Shown: positions 1 through 8,481, counted from the first letter of the stretch. The stretch is 38,222 bases of DNA from Streptomyces sp. WZ.A104 (GCF_002382885.1 NZ_NWVL01000073.1:1-38222); one strand, 5' to 3'. Made by a program: numbers and translations. The notes: generated by a model not told the origin, from the sequence alone.

Positions 1-514
1 GAGGCTGGGCCGTCGGCGGCTGCGGCGGCCTCGACCGGGCCGCGGGCACCGCGGGCACCGGGGCGCCGGACCCGGCGGCGGGGCCACCGGACAGGCCGGC
101 GCCTACGGAGACCGTGCGCGGCGCGGCCGTCGTCTCAGCGCCCGTCTCGGCTGTGGGCTGCGGGGTGGCCCGACGCGTGCCGTAACGGCGGTGCACGGCC
201 TGCTTGGTGACGCCGAGGGCGGAGCCCACCGCGTCCCAGGAGAAGCCCAGCGAGCGGTCGAAGTCCACCGCGGCCGTGACCAGGGTCTCGACGCTGTCCC
301 GCAGCTCCTGCGCGAGGCGGACGGTGGGGGCCGGGGCCCTGCCGTAGACGACGAAGCCCGCGGAGGGGCCGGAGCGGCGCGGACGGTAGACGTTGCCCAG
401 CTGGGCGGTGAGGGTGCGCAGCGCGTCCACCTGCCGCCGGACCCGCTCGATGTCCCGCACCAGAAGGTGCAGACTGGCCCGCGCTTGGGCGTCGTGGGTT
501 GCGTGGTCGGCCAT
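1..514 (-). CDS. Helix-turn-helix protein, 3' end outside window
   Basis: The frame opens with ATG at 512-514 (reverse strand) and runs off the left edge, giving 171 residues without a stop. An AGAGG about 7 nt before the ATG is a plausible ribosome binding site. Residues about 90-115 (DAVGSALGVTKQAVHRRYG) look like a helix-turn-helix, and the tail from about 117 is rich in Ala, Pro and Thr. This suggests a small DNA-binding protein, but I do not recognise a named family or a target. It is divergent from fmt across a 445-bp gap. The codon pattern is normal for the region. Confidence 0.7.
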   Translation of the reverse strand, partial: MADHATHDAQARASLHLLVRDIERVRRQVDALRTLTAQLGNVYRPRRSGPSAGFVVYGRAPAPTVRLAQELRDSVETLVTAAVDFDRSLGFSWDAVGSALGVTKQAVHRRYGTRRATPQPTAETGAETTAAPRTVSVGAGLSGGPAAGSGAPVPAVPAARSRPPQPPTAQP

Positions 515-959
515 GAAGAAGCCTCTCGAACCGGCGTTGAAAGGGATCGGGCCGCATCGGGGCGGCCCGCTTCGGTCAATCTCCTTTGACCAACGCCCGA
601 GCCGGGTATGTGGTCACGCTATCGGGGCGTATGTGCATATGCACGGGGCGTGCGCGGCGCGCGTACGCCCCCTCGGTCGGCGCACGGCCGGCGCGGGGGG
701 ACCCGGCATGCTTCCCCCGGCCACCCCCTGGGGCCTGTCGCCAGGCTGCCGCCTGCCGGGCGGCGTCCGGCACGCACGCTCGCGGCGTCGCCCAAAGAGC
801 CGGGTAGCTCCGCCGCGAGGCCATTGCGGCCTCTTGCGACCGCATGCACCGGACGCCGCCCGTCCGCCCTTCGGGCAGCGACGGCGGTTTGACGACAGGC
901 CCTAGACTGGTGTGCTGCTCGTCACCGTACGTCTTGGCCCGAGAGGCAGTCAGCCACCC
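515..959. promoter_or_regulatory. Intergenic region between divergent HTH gene and fmt
   Basis: This 445-bp stretch has no convincing gene: its reading frames lack the expected third-position GC bias. It contains a hairpin-forming repeat GGTCAA-6-TTGACC at 574-591 and a perfect 12-bp palindrome GTGCATATGCAC at 633-644. A TAGACT hexamer at 903-908 could be a -10 for fmt, but I find no good -35 at the usual distance. Promoters for both flanking genes must lie here. Confidence 0.4.
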
Positions 960-1892
960 ATGAAGCTCGTCTTCGCCGGCACCCCCGAGGTCGCCGTCCC
1001 CGCCCTGGACGCCCTGATCGCCTCCGACCGCCACGAGGTCGCCGCCGTCGTGACCCGCCCCGACGCTCCCGCCGGGCGGGGCCGACGGCTCGTCGCGAGC
1101 CCGGTGGCCGAACGGGCCGAGGAGGCGGGGATCGAGGTGCTCAAGCCCGCCAAGCCCCGGGACGAGGCGTTCCTCGCCCGGCTGCGCGAGATCGCCCCGG
1201 ACTGCTGCCCGGTCGTCGCCTACGGGGCGCTGCTGCCCAAGGTCGCCCTGGACGTGCCCGCGCGCGGCTGGGTCAACCTGCACTTCTCGCTGCTGCCCGC
1301 CTGGCGCGGGGCCGCGCCCGTGCAGCACTCCCTGATGGCCGGGGACGAAGTGACCGGCGCGTCCACCTTCCTGATCGAGGAGGGGCTGGACTCCGGCCCG
1401 GTCTACGGCGTCCTCACCGAGGAGATCCGCCCCACCGACACCAGCGGCGACCTGCTCACCCGGCTCGCCTTCGCGGGGGCCGGGCTGCTCGCCGCGACCA
1501 TGGACGGCATCGAGGACGGCACCCTGCACGCCGTGCCCCAGCCGCACGAGGGCGTCACCCAGGCCCCGAAGATCACCGTCGAGGACGCCCAGGTCCAGTG
1601 GTCGGCCCCCGCCCTGCGGGTCGACCGGGTCGTGCGGGGCTGCACCCCGGCCCCCGGCGCCTGGACCCTGTTCCGCGGCGAGCGCCTGAAGCTGATCCAG
1701 GCCACGCCCGTCCTGGACCGGACCGACCTGGCTCCCGGCGAGCTCTCCGCCGCCAAGAACAACGTGTACGCGGGCACCGGTTCGCACGCCGTCGAGCTGC
1801 TGTGGGTCCAGCCGCAGGGCAAGAAGCCGATGAAGGCCGCCGACTGGGCACGCGGTGTCCGCATCGTCCACGGCGAGCTGCTGGGGTCGTAG
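960..1892 (+). CDS. fmt: Methionyl-tRNA formyltransferase
   Basis: The 310-residue enzyme transfers a formyl group from 10-formyltetrahydrofolate to Met-tRNA(fMet), making the initiator tRNA in the cytoplasm. The N-terminal transformylase fold starts MKLVFAGTPE, and the catalytic set is present: N106, H108 and D144, in the conserved contexts VNLHFSLLPAWRG and GLDSGPVY. The C-terminal half is the OB-like tRNA-binding domain. Length matches the family. The ATG at 960 was preferred over an upstream in-frame start at 912 because MKLVFAGTPE is the conserved family N terminus. rsmB follows after 81 bp, a common pairing in actinobacteria. Confidence 0.96.
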   Translation: MKLVFAGTPEVAVPALDALIASDRHEVAAVVTRPDAPAGRGRRLVASPVAERAEEAGIEVLKPAKPRDEAFLARLREIAPDCCPVVAYGALLPKVALDVPARGWVNLHFSLLPAWRGAAPVQHSLMAGDEVTGASTFLIEEGLDSGPVYGVLTEEIRPTDTSGDLLTRLAFAGAGLLAATMDGIEDGTLHAVPQPHEGVTQAPKITVEDAQVQWSAPALRVDRVVRGCTPAPGAWTLFRGERLKLIQATPVLDRTDLAPGELSAAKNNVYAGTGSHAVELLWVQPQGKKPMKAADWARGVRIVHGELLGS

Positions 1893-1973
1893 AACCTCTC
1901 GTTCGAGGGGCCGGGAGCGGCGACGTACGCTGGGAGGGTTCGCCTCTCTCACCATCAGCGGAGCACCTTTCAC

Positions 1974-3407
1974 GTGAACGACCAGCCGCGTCGCCGTCCC
2001 GCCAGGCCCCATCGCCGCCCCCAGAAGGACCCGGTCCGCTTTCTCGCCTTCGAGGCGCTCAGGGCCGTCGACGAGCGTGACGCGTACGCCAACCTCGTGC
2101 TGCCCCCGCTGCTGAAGAAGGCCCGCGCCAAGGGCGACTTCGACGGCCGGGACGCGGCGCTGGCTACCGAGCTGGTCTACGGGACGCTGCGCCGCCAGGG
2201 GACCTACGACGCGATCGTGGCGGCCTGCATCGACCGGCCGCTGCGCGAGGTCGACCCGCCGGTCCTGGACGTCCTCAACATGGGCGTCCACCAGCTGCTC
2301 GGCACCCGCATCCCCACCCACGCGGCCGTCTCCGCCAGCGTGGAGCTGGCCCGGGTGGTGCTGGGGGAGGGGCGCGCGAAGTTCGTCAACGCGGTGCTGC
2401 GCAAGGTCACCGCGCACGACCTCGACGGCTGGGTGGAGAAGGTCGCCCCGCCGTACGAGGAGGACGCCGAGGACCACCTCTCCGTCGTGCACTCCCACCC
2501 GCGCTGGATCGTCTCCGCGCTCTGGGACGCGCTGGGCGGCGGCCGCGCGGGCATCGAGGACCTTCTCGAAGCCGACAACGAGCGGCCCGAGGTGACGTTG
2601 GCGGCCCGCCCCGGCCGCTCCACCACCGACGAGCTGACCACGGCGCTGGGCGAGGACAACTCCCTCCCGGGCCGCTGGTCCCCGTACGCCGTGCGGATGG
2701 CCGAGGGTGGCGAGCCCGGAGCGCTGGAAGCCGTCCGGGAGGGCCGGGCGGGCGTCCAGGACGAGGGCAGCCAGCTCGTCGCCGCCGCCCTGGCCGCCGC
2801 CCCGCTCGACGGGAGCGACACCCGCTGGCTGGACGGCTGCGCGGGCCCCGGGGGCAAGGCCGCCCTGCTGGCCGCCCTCGCCGCCGGGCGGGGGGCGGCC
2901 CTGCTCGCCGCCGAGAAGCAGCCGCACCGCGCCCGGCTGGTCGAGCGGGCGCTCGCCGGTAACCCGGGTCCGTATCAGGTGATCACCGCCGACGGCACCC
3001 GACCGCCGTGGCGGCCCGGCGCCTTCGACCGCGTCCTGATGGACGTGCCGTGCTCGGGCCTGGGGGCGCTGCGCCGCCGCCCGGAGTCCCGCTGGCGGCG
3101 TCGGGCCGAGGACCTGGAGGCCTTCGCCCCGCTCCAACGCGGTCTGCTGCGCGAGGCGTTGAAGGCCGTACGGATCGGCGGCGTGGTCGGTTACGCGACC
3201 TGCTCGCCGCATCTCGCCGAGACCCGGGTGGTCGTCGAGGACGTGCTGAAGGGCCGGGGCGGGGAACCGGTCGAGGCGGAGTGGATCGACGCCCGGCCGC
3301 TGATGCCCGGCGTACCCGCCCTCGGCGAGGGACCGGACGTCCAGCTCTGGCCGCATCTGCACGGTACGGACGCGATGTATCTGGCTCTGCTGCGCCGGAC
3401 CGGCTGA
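1974..3407 (+). CDS. rsmB: 16S rRNA (cytosine-967-C5) methyltransferase RsmB
   Basis: A 477-residue SAM-dependent enzyme expected to make m5C967 in 16S rRNA. The N-terminal NusB-like RNA-binding domain covers about residues 20-160. The Rossmann methyltransferase domain carries the SAM motif LDGCAGPGGK (286-295), the motif IV nucleophile region MDVPCSGLGALRRRPE with C360, and the motif VI YATCSPHL with C410, so both cysteines of the RsmB/RsmF family are kept. The start is GTG at 1974, with GGAG about 10 nt upstream. A basic, proline-rich N-terminal extension (MNDQPRRRPARPHRRPQ) is usual for actinobacterial members. It lies 81 bp after fmt and is probably cotranscribed with it. Confidence 0.95.
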   Translation: MNDQPRRRPARPHRRPQKDPVRFLAFEALRAVDERDAYANLVLPPLLKKARAKGDFDGRDAALATELVYGTLRRQGTYDAIVAACIDRPLREVDPPVLDVLNMGVHQLLGTRIPTHAAVSASVELARVVLGEGRAKFVNAVLRKVTAHDLDGWVEKVAPPYEEDAEDHLSVVHSHPRWIVSALWDALGGGRAGIEDLLEADNERPEVTLAARPGRSTTDELTTALGEDNSLPGRWSPYAVRMAEGGEPGALEAVREGRAGVQDEGSQLVAAALAAAPLDGSDTRWLDGCAGPGGKAALLAALAAGRGAALLAAEKQPHRARLVERALAGNPGPYQVITADGTRPPWRPGAFDRVLMDVPCSGLGALRRRPESRWRRRAEDLEAFAPLQRGLLREALKAVRIGGVVGYATCSPHLAETRVVVEDVLKGRGGEPVEAEWIDARPLMPGVPALGEGPDVQLWPHLHGTDAMYLALLRRTG

Positions 3408-3555
3408 ATATCACCGCGTCAGCAAGCCTCCCCGGCCGGCGAAAGAGCGGTAAAGCGCTGGCAAAATGCCCTGAATGCACGGACTGTGATGGTCGTGTGA
3501 GGCCTCGGAGGGCATCGAGGCGGGGAACCGGCGCGGAACGTGGCAGGCTTGGGTC

Positions 3556-4239
3556 ATGGCGCAGATCAATCCCAGCATCCTGTCCGCGGATTTCGCACGT
3601 CTCGCCGAGGAGGCGAAGGCCGTCGAAGGCGCGGACTGGCTCCACGTCGATGTGATGGACAACCACTTCGTGCCCAACCTGACCCTCGGCGTGCCGATCG
3701 TCGAAGCGCTCAGCAAGGCCACGGACACCCCGCTGGACTGCCACCTCATGATCGAGGACGCGGACCGCTGGGCCCCGCAGTACGTGGAGGCCGGGGCCGG
3801 TTCCGTCACCTTCCACGCGGAGGCCGCCGCCGCGCCGGTGCGCCTCGCGCGGGAGATCCGGGCCAAGGGGGCGCGCGCCTCGATGGCGCTCAAGCCCGCG
3901 ACGCCCATCGAGCCGTACGAGGACCTGCTCCCCGAGCTCGACATGCTGCTGATCATGACCGTCGAGCCGGGCTTCGGCGGCCAGGCGTTCCTGGACATCA
4001 TGCTGCCGAAGATCCGCCGCACCCGGGAGCTGATCAGCAAGCACGGCCTCGAACTGTGGCTCCAGGTCGACGGCGGGGTCTCGGCCACCACCATCGAGCG
4101 GTGCGCCGAGGCGGGCGCCGACGTCTTCGTGGCCGGTTCCGCGGTGTACGGGGCGAAGGACCCGGCGGCGGCGGTGCGGGACCTGCGGGCGCAGGCGGAC
4201 GTGGCGACGGCCGCGGCCCCCTGGGCGTGCGACCACTGA
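3556..4239 (+). CDS. rpe: Ribulose-phosphate 3-epimerase
   Basis: A 227-residue TIM-barrel enzyme interconverting D-ribulose 5-phosphate and D-xylulose 5-phosphate in the pentose phosphate pathway. It begins MAQINPSILSADF. The metal and catalytic residues are in place: H30 and D32 (LHVDVMDNHFVP), H63 (DCHLMIED) and D172 (LQVDGGV). The phosphate-binding loop VEPGFGGQ follows at about 137. The C terminus ends in an Ala-rich tail past the usual fold. It sits 148 bp after rsmB and 103 bp before the SorC-type regulator. The upstream gap shows no clear terminator. Confidence 0.95.
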   Translation: MAQINPSILSADFARLAEEAKAVEGADWLHVDVMDNHFVPNLTLGVPIVEALSKATDTPLDCHLMIEDADRWAPQYVEAGAGSVTFHAEAAAAPVRLAREIRAKGARASMALKPATPIEPYEDLLPELDMLLIMTVEPGFGGQAFLDIMLPKIRRTRELISKHGLELWLQVDGGVSATTIERCAEAGADVFVAGSAVYGAKDPAAAVRDLRAQADVATAAAPWACDH

Positions 4240-4342
4240 ACCAAGGACAGATGAACGCGGCCCGACAGGGCCGATCAAGGATCGCCGGATCTGACAGGAT
4301 GAACGGCGTATCGGGCGTGTGAACAGCAGTGAGGAGATCGCG

Positions 4343-5368
4343 GTGTCTGGCATCTCGGCGGGTCGGTCAGCCATGCGGATGGGACCCGCGGAGCTGGTGC
4401 AGGCGGCGGCCATGGCCCGCCGGTTCTATCTGGAGGGCAAGTCCAAGATCCAGATCGCCGAGGAGTTCGGCGTCAGCCGCTTCAAGGTGGCCCGGGTCCT
4501 GGAGACCGCCCTCGAACGTGATCTCGTACGGATCGAGATCCGGGTCCCGGCCGAGCTGGACGCCGAACGCTCCGACGCGCTGCGAGCCCGCTACGGGCTG
4601 CGGCACGCGGTGGTGGTCGAGTCCCCGGCCGAGGAGCAGGAGGACGCCCCCGACCCGGAGAACCTGGGCGAGGTCGCGGCCGATCTGCTCGGCGAGCTGG
4701 TGGCCGAGGGCGATGTCCTCGGCCTGGCCTGGGGCCGCTCCACCATCCACATGGCGGCCGCCCTCGACCGGCTCCCGCCCTGCACCGTCGTCCAGCTGAC
4801 CGGGGTCTACGACGCGGGCACCGCCGAGCGCGGCTCGGTCGAGGCGGTCCGCCGGGCCGCCCAGGTCTCCGGCGGTGAGGCGCACCCCATCTACGCGCCG
4901 ATGCTGCTGCCCGACCCGGCGACGGCCGCCGCGCTGCGCGAGCAGACGGGCATCGCCCGTGCCTTCGAGTACTTCGACAAGGTCACGGTCGCCGCGGTCT
5001 CCATCGGTTCCTGGGAGCCGGGCATCTCCACGGTCCACGACATGCTCTCCGACGAGGAGCGCGCGCACTACGCCTCGCTCGGCGTCGCGGCCGAGATGTC
5101 CGCGCACCTCTTCGACGCCGACGGCCGCCGGGTCGGCCGGGACCTCGGCGAGCGCTGTATCACCGTGGAGGCGGACCGGCTGCGCCGGATCCCCGAGGTG
5201 GTGGCGATCGCGGGCGGCCAGCGCAAGGCGGCGGCGATCGGCGCGGTGCTGCGCTCCGGCCTGGTGACCAGCCTCGTGACGGACACAGCCGCCGCGGACT
5301 TTCTGCTCACCGAGTCCGCCGCCGGGGTGCGTCCGGCGCTGGAGCGGGCCGACCCCGACGGGGAGTGA
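4343..5368 (+). CDS. SorC/DeoR-type sugar-binding transcriptional regulator
   Basis: A 341-residue regulator. An N-terminal helix-turn-helix (about residues 22-55, with SKIQIAEEFGVSRFKVARVL) is followed by a SorC-type sugar-phosphate-binding domain with the family-like segments LGLAWGRS, VVQLTGVY and VVAIAGGQRKAAAIGAVL. I chose GTG 4343 because GAGGAG lies 6 nt upstream; an in-frame GTG at 4319 and an ATG at 4373 are alternatives. By family it would bind a phosphorylated sugar and control sugar catabolism. Its position after rpe suggests a pentose-phosphate link, which is inference. The effector cannot be read from the sequence. Confidence 0.85.
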   Translation: MSGISAGRSAMRMGPAELVQAAAMARRFYLEGKSKIQIAEEFGVSRFKVARVLETALERDLVRIEIRVPAELDAERSDALRARYGLRHAVVVESPAEEQEDAPDPENLGEVAADLLGELVAEGDVLGLAWGRSTIHMAAALDRLPPCTVVQLTGVYDAGTAERGSVEAVRRAAQVSGGEAHPIYAPMLLPDPATAAALREQTGIARAFEYFDKVTVAAVSIGSWEPGISTVHDMLSDEERAHYASLGVAAEMSAHLFDADGRRVGRDLGERCITVEADRLRRIPEVVAIAGGQRKAAAIGAVLRSGLVTSLVTDTAAADFLLTESAAGVRPALERADPDGE

Positions 5369-5381
5369 CAACGGGCGCTAT

Positions 5382-5425
5382 GCGCTGAGGGGGCGTGCAC
5401 CACGTGGTGCACGCCCCCTCAGCGC
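5382..5425. terminator. Perfect 44-bp palindrome, bidirectional terminator
   Basis: Positions 5382-5403 are the exact reverse complement of 5404-5425, with no spacer between the arms. The arm starts gcgctgagggggcgtgcacc and the centre is CACGTG. It lies 13 bp after the SorC-type gene stop and 17 bp before the terpene synthase stop, so it can terminate both converging transcripts. There is no T-tract, as is common in Streptomyces. Confidence 0.8.
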
Positions 5426-5442
5426 TTCTCCGGGGCCCGGAC

Positions 5443-6525
5443 TCAGCCCGTCGGCGGCGCCTTGGCCGCGCACGGTGCGGCTTCGGTGCGGACGGCCTCG
5501 GGCCGGGCGGGCGGGATGCCCAGCACGGTCTCCTCCAGATACTCCTCGGGCTCCTCGTACTGGCCCACGTCGGCCGGGTTGTAGCGCGGTGTCTGACGCG
5601 ACCAGTCCAGGTTGCCGCGCATCCAGCTGCGCATCCCGTCGAGGTAGGGCACCAGCAGCGCGGACAGCTCGGGATACAGCTCCAGCAGCTCGTCCTCGGC
5701 CGTCAGGAAGCGCTCGGTCTCCTTGGCTATCCGCTCCGCGACATGATCCAGCGCCTGCTGCTCGCCCATGCCCCGGTGGTGGCGGGCCAGGTGGACGAGG
5801 TTGTGGATCTCGCCGAGCATCTGCTCCTTCTCGAAGGAGTACACGTCGTTGGCCCAGCACACGTGGTTGCACGAGGCTTCCAGGGCGGTGATGAACCGGG
5901 GGTCGTTGTGGAGCGACTCCGGGGCCTCGATGCCCGCCACGATCTCTATGAGGTCCATGCAGACGTGGATGGCCCCGGTGTGCCGCCGCTTCGCGATGTA
6001 CGTCTCCTCCGACGGCACCACGTCCTCGGCCCGGTTCCCCGCCTCCCAGGTCGTGGCGGTCGTGAGGTAGGTCACCAGATGCCAGGCGAACCGGGTCCGC
6101 CAGTGGGGGGCCGCGTTCGGCGTCGTACGTTTCCACAGATCGGCCAGGGCGATCACGGCGGCCGGGAGCTCCTCGCCCGGAAGCGGCTCGGGGGCGGAGC
6201 CGTCGACCACCGCGCGCATCCGGTCGACGACATCCCTCACCCGATCGGGGGAACGGCCGAGATGGCCGTCGTCGAGCTGGTCGTCGACCAGGAAGAGCCA
6301 GACGAACCAATCGGCCACCAGATCGAGGTGTTCACCGTCGGCCGTCGGATAGACCATGCCGACGAACGCCCCGAAATCGGCTTGTTCGAAGCGGTTCCTC
6401 GCGGACTCGCGGTGGACCAGACCCGTCTGTCTGGTCCAGGCGTCCAGATGCCCCCGGGTGTGCGCCACGTGCGGGTTGGTCCGCTGCGGGAACGGGCAGT
6501 AGATGTCCGGCAGTTCGCTGTCCAC
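5443..6525 (-). CDS. Class I terpene synthase (sesquiterpene cyclase type)
   Basis: About 360 residues, all-alpha class I terpene cyclase. The N-terminal block DIYCPFPQRTNPH is typical of bacterial sesquiterpene synthases. The aspartate-rich metal motif is DDQLDD (81-86), the second metal site is NDVYSFEKE (226-234: N226, S230, E234), a diphosphate-sensor Arg precedes HTG at about 180, and the terminal RY pair is R314-Y315. All catalytic elements are present, so it should ionise farnesyl diphosphate or a similar prenyl diphosphate. The product cannot be read from the sequence. The start is uncertain: I use GTG 6525, where GGAGAGG is rather far upstream (about 14 nt); an in-frame GTG about 31 codons upstream is possible. 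No P450 or prenyltransferase is adjacent. Confidence 0.88.
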   Translation of the reverse strand: MDSELPDIYCPFPQRTNPHVAHTRGHLDAWTRQTGLVHRESARNRFEQADFGAFVGMVYPTADGEHLDLVADWFVWLFLVDDQLDDGHLGRSPDRVRDVVDRMRAVVDGSAPEPLPGEELPAAVIALADLWKRTTPNAAPHWRTRFAWHLVTYLTTATTWEAGNRAEDVVPSEETYIAKRRHTGAIHVCMDLIEIVAGIEAPESLHNDPRFITALEASCNHVCWANDVYSFEKEQMLGEIHNLVHLARHHRGMGEQQALDHVAERIAKETERFLTAEDELLELYPELSALLVPYLDGMRSWMRGNLDWSRQTPRYNPADVGQYEEPEEYLEETVLGIPPARPEAVRTEAAPCAAKAPPTG

Positions 6526-6834
6526 AGGCGGATCTGGATCCTCTCCGGTCAAACGGTGTGCCCAGGACTGCCGATGTGCCGGAGCGGCGCTTCGGACACC
6601 CCCGAGACCTGCGGGTTTGAAGCTACCTGACCCTTTGTCACCCGGTCCAGGGATGGTGATCACGAATGATTCGAATCCCGTTCGGGTACAGTCCGTGGGT
6701 AAGGCAGGTTCCACTTGCCCGGGGCCCCCGGCCACCCCTTGGAGCACTCCTTGGAGGAACGGACGAACGCGGGGGTCTTTTGCTGTGTCTTCGTGGAAAC
6801 GACCTGCACCGTTTCGTATGAAAAAATGAGTGTT
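6526..6834. promoter_or_regulatory. Divergent intergenic region, terpene synthase / guaB1
   Basis: About 309 bp between divergent starts, and it must hold both promoters. I see a 6-bp inverted repeat GAAACG-8-CGTTTC at 6796-6815, directly before guaB1, which could be an operator. There is no strong -35/-10 pair in either direction. A GAACGGACGAACGCG stretch near 6757 is unremarkable. No small gene with actinobacterial codon use is visible. Confidence 0.35.
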
Positions 6835-8301
6835 ATGCGCTTTCTTGAGCCGGGCACCGGTCGCTACACAGAGTCCCCCGCGGTCCCGTACGACCTCACG
6901 TACGACGACGTCTTCATGGTCCCGGGCCGCTCCGCGGTCGGCTCCCGGCAGGGGGTGGACCTCTCGTCGCCCGACGGCACCGGTACCACCATCCCGCTGG
7001 TGGTCGCCAACATGACCGCCATCGCGGGTCGCCGCATGGCCGAAACTGTCGCCCGCCGCGGCGGTCTCGTCGTCATCCCCCAGGACATCCCGATCGACGT
7101 CGTCACCGACGTCATCTCCTGGGTCAAGACGCGCCACCTCGTCCTCGACACCCCGATCGAGCTGGCCCCCGGCCAGACCGTCGCCGACGCCCTGTCGCTG
7201 CTGCCCAAGCGCGCCCACGGCGCGGGTGTCGTCGTGGACGCCGACCGGCGCCCCGTCGGCGTCGTCACCGACCACGACCTCACCGGCGTCGACCGCTTCA
7301 CCCAGCTCTCCGAGGTCATGTCCAAGGACCTGGTCCTGCTGGACGCCGGCATCGACCCGCGCGACGCCTTCAACAAGCTCGACGGCGCCAACCGCAAGCT
7401 CGCCCCCGCGGTCGACGCGGACGGCCGCCTCGTCGGCATCCTCACCCGCAAGGCCGCCCTGCGTGCCACGCTCTACACCCCCGCCACCGACGCACAGGGC
7501 AAGCTGCGCATCGCGGCCGCCGTCGGCATCAACGGCGACGTCGCGGGCAAGGCCAAGCAGCTCCTGGACGCGGGTGCCGACGTGCTCGTCGTGGACACCG
7601 CCCACGGCCACCAGGAGTCCATGATCAGCGCGGTGAAGGCAGTCCGCGCGCTCGACCCGCAGGTCCCGATCGTCGCGGGCAACATCGTCGCCGCCGAGGG
7701 CGTACGGGACCTGATCGAGGCGGGCGCGGACATCATCAAGGTCGGCGTCGGCCCCGGTGCCATGTGCACCACCCGGATGATGACCGGCGTCGGCCGCCCG
7801 CAGTTCTCCGCCGTCCTGGAGTGTGCCGCCGAGGCCAGGAAGCACGGCAAGCACGTCTGGGCCGACGGCGGTGTCCGCCACCCGCGCGACGTCGCCATGG
7901 CGCTCGCCGCCGGTGCGTCCAACGTGATGATCGGCTCCTGGTTCGCGGGGACGTACGAGTCGCCCGGCGACCTCCAGCAGTCCGCCGACGGCCGCTTCTA
8001 CAAGGAGTCCTTCGGGATGGCCTCGGCCCGCGCCGTCAAGAACCGCACCTCGGAGGAGTCCGCGTACGACCGGGCCCGCAAGGCGCTCTTCGAGGAGGGC
8101 ATCTCCACCTCGCGGATGTTCCTCGACCCGACCCGCCCGGGCGTCGAGGACCTGATCGACTCGATCATCGCGGGCGTCCGCTCCTCCTGCACCTACGCGG
8201 GCGCGGGCTCCCTGGAGGAGTTCGCCGACAAGGCGGTCGTCGGCATCCAGAGCGCCGCCGGATACGCCGAGGGCAAGCCGCTGCACGCCAGCTGGAGTTG
8301 A
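6835..8301 (+). CDS. guaB1: GuaB1-family protein, probable GMP reductase with CBS domains
   Basis: A 488-residue IMPDH/GMPR-fold TIM barrel. The N-terminal barrel strand YDLTYDDVFMVP, tandem CBS domains at about residues 100-215, the dinucleotide-site segment VDTAHGHQ, and the catalytic cysteine loop GVGPGAMCTTR with C311 are all visible. The gene belongs to the actinobacterial GuaB1 class. A mycobacterial member has been shown to be a GMP reductase (GMP to IMP plus ammonia), not an IMP dehydrogenase. It is therefore a purine-salvage enzyme, with the CBS domains likely sensing nucleotides. The start is ATG 6835 (MRFLEPG); ATG 6826 in the same frame is nearly as good, and neither has a strong ribosome binding site. 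A strong terminator follows. Confidence 0.88.
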   Translation: MRFLEPGTGRYTESPAVPYDLTYDDVFMVPGRSAVGSRQGVDLSSPDGTGTTIPLVVANMTAIAGRRMAETVARRGGLVVIPQDIPIDVVTDVISWVKTRHLVLDTPIELAPGQTVADALSLLPKRAHGAGVVVDADRRPVGVVTDHDLTGVDRFTQLSEVMSKDLVLLDAGIDPRDAFNKLDGANRKLAPAVDADGRLVGILTRKAALRATLYTPATDAQGKLRIAAAVGINGDVAGKAKQLLDAGADVLVVDTAHGHQESMISAVKAVRALDPQVPIVAGNIVAAEGVRDLIEAGADIIKVGVGPGAMCTTRMMTGVGRPQFSAVLECAAEARKHGKHVWADGGVRHPRDVAMALAAGASNVMIGSWFAGTYESPGDLQQSADGRFYKESFGMASARAVKNRTSEESAYDRARKALFEEGISTSRMFLDPTRPGVEDLIDSIIAGVRSSCTYAGAGSLEEFADKAVVGIQSAAGYAEGKPLHASWS

Positions 8302-8316
8302 TCCCGCTCCCACCGC

Positions 8317-8365
8317 AACGCCCCCGCCCCTCCCAGCCGTTCGCGCCGGGAGGGGCGGGGGCGTT
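8317..8365 (+). terminator. Terminator after guaB1
   Basis: An 18-bp perfect stem (8317-8334 with 8348-8365, aacgcccccgcccctccc) encloses a 13-nt loop and is followed by a short TT before CGG. It starts 15 bp after the guaB1 stop and is the best intrinsic terminator in this half of the window. Confidence 0.85.
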
Positions 8366-8403
8366 TTCGGACCCCGGACCCCGGAGCCCGGTGAGGTGGC
8401 CGG

Positions 8404-8450
8404 GAGTGCGCTTCAACTCGGTTGAAACTTAAGTAATATGAAGCGCACTC
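8404..8450. promoter_or_regulatory. Nested inverted repeats over the aldehyde dehydrogenase promoter
   Basis: An outer pair of perfect 12-bp arms (GAGTGCGCTTCA, 8404-8415; TGAAGCGCACTC, 8439-8450) encloses a second palindrome, TTCAAC-TCG-GTTGAA at 8412-8426, and the octamer ACTTAAGT at 8427-8434. A TAATAT at 8434-8439 is a good -10 hexamer, so the right outer arm covers the expected transcription start. This reads as an operator, possibly for a MarR/TetR-like repressor, ahead of the gene at 8482. Confidence 0.6.
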
Positions 8451-8481
8451 AGCTGCCTGCCTCTCTGCGGTAAGGGATCTC

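Noticed and set aside
576..3362. A 928-codon open frame on the reverse strand over fmt and rsmB
   Set aside because: Its translation is Gly/Ala/Arg/Val-rich with no fold, and the opposite strand encodes two complete conserved enzymes. It is a high-GC shadow.
6660..6690. TTCGAATCCC resembling a tRNA T-loop
   Set aside because: The flanking bases do not form a 5-bp T stem and no acceptor, D or anticodon arms can be placed.
6526..8313. Upstream extension of the terpene synthase frame to over 950 codons
   Set aside because: The upstream part is antisense to guaB1 and has no resemblance to terpene synthase two-domain proteins.
8422..8439. TTGAAA and TAATAT as a -35/-10 pair
   Set aside because: The hexamers are only 6 bp apart, far short of the 16-18 bp needed; TAATAT remains as a -10 only.
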